DNA of 14,972 nucleotides, from positions 69,040 to 84,011 of the forward strand of contig DHQL01000018.1 in assembly GCA_002408085.1 (NCBI GenBank), given 5' to 3'. The position numbers were made by a program, and so were the translations under genes. This stretch comes from Spirochaeta sp. UBA5339 (GTDB lineage Bacteria; Spirochaetota; Spirochaetia; DSM-2461). This document shows positions 12,849 to 14,972 of the stretch, piece by piece. Under the pieces are notes generated by a model. That model was not told the DNA's origin. It did no database searches and worked only from the letters and a program-made list of their open reading frames with translations. Positions within the stretch are counted from its first letter, which is position 1. The number at the start of each line of letters is the position of its first letter.

Positions 12849-13932
12849 ATCTGTTCATGCCGAAAGGACCGGAACGGTTAAACAGCTGGTCAAGGGAAAC
12901 GAGGCGGTAATATACGGCGCTCTGATGGGCGGCGCAACCCACTTCTTCGGCTACCCCATCACCCCCGCCAGCGAGATCGCCCACGGGGCGGCCAAGTACT
13001 TTACCCTCTCGGGCCGCCACTTCCTTCAGGCCGAATCGGAGGTATCGGTGATCAATATGCTCTACGGCGCCGCCGCAGCGGGAGCCAGGGTGATGACAGC
13101 CTCCTCGGGACCGGGACTCTCCCTGATGGCCGAGGGCCTCTCCTATATTGCCGGAGCCGAACTGCCCTGCGTGGTGGTGGATGTGCAGAGGGCCGGCCCG
13201 GGACTGGGCAATATCTGGCCCGAGCAGAGCGACTACAATATCACCGTGAAAGGCGGGGGACACGGCAACTACAACAGCATCGTTCTGGCCCCCTGGTCGG
13301 CACAGGAGATGTGCGACTTCACCTATATGGCCTTTGATCTGGCCGACAGCTACCGCACAACTGTAATTGTACTGGCCGACGCCTATGTGGGGCAGATGAT
13401 GGAGGCCGTTGAGGTCCCCCGGAAGAAGCTCAAAGGAGAACGGAAGGAGTGGGCCCTCTACGGTGACACCGAAAGCAGAGGCAACCTGATTACCTCCATC
13501 CTGATGGACCCGAAACTCCAGAGCGACCACAACTGGAAGCTCCAGCAGAAGTACGAACATATGAAACATGAGTGCACCCTATGGGACGAGAAGGAGTGCA
13601 GTGATGCCGAGGTTCTTCTTGTGGCCTACGGCATCACCGCAAGGATCTGCCACAGCGCCGTGGAGGAGCTGAGGAAGAAGGGCATCAGGGCGGGGCTTCT
13701 GCGCCCGAAGACCCTCTTCCCCTACCCCGAACACCGGCTTGAAGAACTGGCAAAGGATGCCCGACTGGTGGTTTCCGCCGAACTGGCAGCCGGTCAGATG
13801 GCCGATGATGTCACACGGATCTGCGGACCCGTCTGCCGGACCGAACGGCTCTGCTGGCTGGGAGGTGTAATCCCCTCGGTTGCGGAAATCGTCGAGAAAG
13901 TGGAGACACTCTCCAAAGGAGGCGGAAAGTGA
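12841..13932 (+). CDS. 2-oxoacid:ferredoxin oxidoreductase subunit alpha (VorB/KorA-like)
   Basis: A 363-residue alpha subunit of a thiamine-diphosphate enzyme that oxidatively decarboxylates a 2-oxoacid to an acyl-CoA and reduces ferredoxin. The N-terminal pyrimidine-binding domain is recognisable: KGNEAVIYGALMGGATHFF, GYPITPASEI (37-46), and AESEVSVINMLYGAAAAGAR with the conserved Glu for cofactor activation. TASSGPGLSLMAEGLSYIAG and DVQRAGPGLG follow. The C-terminal domain (about 255-355) carries VLLVAYG and GLLRPKTLFPYPE, typical of domain II. The gamma domain is not fused here; it is joined to beta instead. Substrate is not readable: sequence style resembles 2-oxoisovalerate and 2-oxoglutarate enzymes rather than the single-chain pyruvate enzyme. 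It starts within the ferredoxin gene and ends overlapping the beta start by one base. Confidence 0.92.
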   Translation: MSESVHAERTGTVKQLVKGNEAVIYGALMGGATHFFGYPITPASEIAHGAAKYFTLSGRHFLQAESEVSVINMLYGAAAAGARVMTASSGPGLSLMAEGLSYIAGAELPCVVVDVQRAGPGLGNIWPEQSDYNITVKGGGHGNYNSIVLAPWSAQEMCDFTYMAFDLADSYRTTVIVLADAYVGQMMEAVEVPRKKLKGERKEWALYGDTESRGNLITSILMDPKLQSDHNWKLQQKYEHMKHECTLWDEKECSDAEVLLVAYGITARICHSAVEELRKKGIRAGLLRPKTLFPYPEHRLEELAKDARLVVSAELAAGQMADDVTRICGPVCRTERLCWLGGVIPSVAEIVEKVETLSKGGGK

Positions 13933-14972
13933 TGGTCAAGGAAAAACCGAAAGCCTTTTATGATACCTTTGACAGGAAGGGTCCGGGACAGAAGGTGACC
14001 CACTACTGCCCCGGATGCGGCCATGGCACCGCCCATAAACTGATCGCAGAGCTCCTTGTGGAACTGGGAATCCAGGACAGGACCATCTTTCTTTCCCCTG
14101 TGGGATGCTCGGTCTTCGCCTATTACTATATGGACACCGGAAATATACAGTGCGCCCATGGACGGGCACCTGCCGTGGGTACGGGAATCAGGCGGACCCA
14201 CAGGGATGCCATTATCATCTCCTATCAGGGAGACGGGGACCTTGCGGCCATTGGAACCGCCGAAATCATCCACGCCGCCAACCGCGGCGAGAATATGACT
14301 GTCTTCTTTATCAACAACGCCATCTACGGCATGACAGGGGGACAGATGGCCCCCACCACCCTGGAGGGACAGAAGACAATGACCACACCCCTTGGCCGGT
14401 CTCCCGGAAGGGATGGCAACCCCATCGGCATGGCCGAGGTGATGAATGCCCTCAAGGCACCGGTCTATATCGAACGGGTCTCCCTGGCCTCGGCGGCCAA
14501 GGTGCTTAAGGCTCGGAAGGTCTTTAAAAAGGCCCTGGAGAACCAGATGGAGAAGAAGGGCTTCAGCTTTGTGGAGATCCTCTCTCCCTGCCCCATCAAC
14601 TGGAAGATGGATCCCGTAGAGGCCAGAAACTGGATCAAGAACCAGCTGGAACCCCTCTACCCGGTAAAGAACTTCCGGGACGACTCGGACCGCCCCGCTC
14701 CGTCAGACGACAGCCTTCCCTTTATGAGTGAAGAGCACCTTCACAAGCTGCTCTCCTCCCATGGCGCCATCCCTCCGCCGGCTGCTCCCGAAGAGATCGG
14801 AGAGCTGGAAGAGAGGGTCAAGATCGCCGGATTCGGCGGACAGGGGGTTCTGTCGGGAGGAATACTCCTGTCAAACTACGCCATTGCCCGGGGCTATCAT
14901 GCCACATGGCTCCCCTCCTACGGTCCCGAAATGCGGGGCGGCAAGGCCAATGCCAGCGTGATCTTCTCTGGC
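13932..14972 (+). CDS. Fused beta-gamma subunit of 2-oxoacid:ferredoxin oxidoreductase, C-terminus cut by window
   Basis: The open frame runs from ATG 13932 (overlapping the alpha stop, TGATG) to the window edge, 347 residues so far. Residues 1 to about 270 form the thiamine-diphosphate-binding beta subunit: HYCPGCGHG (24-32), SPVGCSVFAYYY, HGRAPAVGTGI, GDGD at 100-103 and INN at 127-129 (the GDG...NN cofactor motif), then YGMTGGQMAPTT. A Pro/Ala-rich linker (SSHGAIPPPAAPEEIGELEER, about 273-294) joins it to a second domain from residue 296: VKIAGFGGQGVLSGGILLSN, then YGPEMRGGKANASVIFS. This second domain is the start of the gamma subunit, normally a separate protein of about 180 residues, so a full length of roughly 470-480 is expected. 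Fusion fixes beta to gamma in equal numbers and fits the order delta, alpha, beta-gamma. No frameshift is seen at the joint. Confidence 0.93.
   Translation, partial: MVKEKPKAFYDTFDRKGPGQKVTHYCPGCGHGTAHKLIAELLVELGIQDRTIFLSPVGCSVFAYYYMDTGNIQCAHGRAPAVGTGIRRTHRDAIIISYQGDGDLAAIGTAEIIHAANRGENMTVFFINNAIYGMTGGQMAPTTLEGQKTMTTPLGRSPGRDGNPIGMAEVMNALKAPVYIERVSLASAAKVLKARKVFKKALENQMEKKGFSFVEILSPCPINWKMDPVEARNWIKNQLEPLYPVKNFRDDSDRPAPSDDSLPFMSEEHLHKLLSSHGAIPPPAAPEEIGELEERVKIAGFGGQGVLSGGILLSNYAIARGYHATWLPSYGPEMRGGKANASVIFSG

Noticed and set aside
12724..13569. 281-residue open frame on the minus strand
   Set aside because: It is antisense to the ferredoxin and alpha-subunit genes, His/Gly-rich with no domain, and is explained by GC-biased codons of the real genes.
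14105..14961. Plus-strand frames of 134 and 77 residues near the window end
   Set aside because: They are out-of-frame shadows of the beta-gamma fusion, whose frame is open from 13932 to the edge and full of family motifs.
1..14972. CRISPR arrays, insertion sequences, tRNA or rRNA genes, toxin-antitoxin or phage genes
   Set aside because: No direct-repeat arrays, transposase motifs, cloverleaf sequences or phage-type proteins were seen on either strand.

Overview
The window looks like a stretch of bacterial chromosome at moderate GC. Codon use is consistent throughout, with many AGA/AGG Arg and GGA Gly codons. No phage, transposon, CRISPR or RNA gene is visible. The gene set suggests an anaerobic, Gram-negative-type bacterium: a 2-oxoacid:ferredoxin oxidoreductase operon, WrbA, several lipoproteins and a multi-receiver diguanylate cyclase. 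A free-living spirochaete is my best guess from overall style, but no marker gene settles it.

Layout. (1) 5-709 is the C-terminal part of a GH13 alpha-glucosidase/amylase cut by the window edge. (2) 925-4035 is a four-gene plus-strand operon of envelope-type genes: a TraB/TIKI-like protein, a TPM-domain gene broken by an in-frame TAA, an SH3-domain lipoprotein and a two-TM membrane protein. (3) 4026-5294, convergent, is a REC-REC-GGDEF diguanylate cyclase whose first receiver has lost its phosphoacceptor Asp. (4) 5590-6516 is a cation diffusion facilitator, divergent from the cyclase. (5) 6543-7967 on the minus strand holds a TetR regulator and a DUF4386 membrane protein. Two almost identical operator-like sites overlap their promoters, which reads as a self-contained autoregulated module. 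(6) 8224-8670 is a small lipoprotein with an elaborate leader. (7) 8772-9653 is a DUF89 phosphatase, tail to tail with wrbA, which has two palindromic operator candidates. (8) 10489-11655 is pncB, for NAD salvage. (9) 12097 to the window end is a 2-oxoacid:ferredoxin oxidoreductase operon: an unrecognised Cys-rich protein, a 2x[4Fe-4S] ferredoxin (delta), the alpha subunit, and a fused beta-gamma subunit that runs off the edge.

Several starts were moved from the longest open frame on ribosome-binding-site, promoter or family evidence: 925, 5294, 5590, 7967 (TTG) and 11655. The strongest leads are the Cys-rich first gene of the oxidoreductase operon with the beta-gamma fusion, the paired TetR operators, the twin wrbA palindromes, and the TPM gene interrupted by a single stop. 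I see no clearly new multi-gene defence or mobile system; most of the window is ordinary metabolism and regulation.
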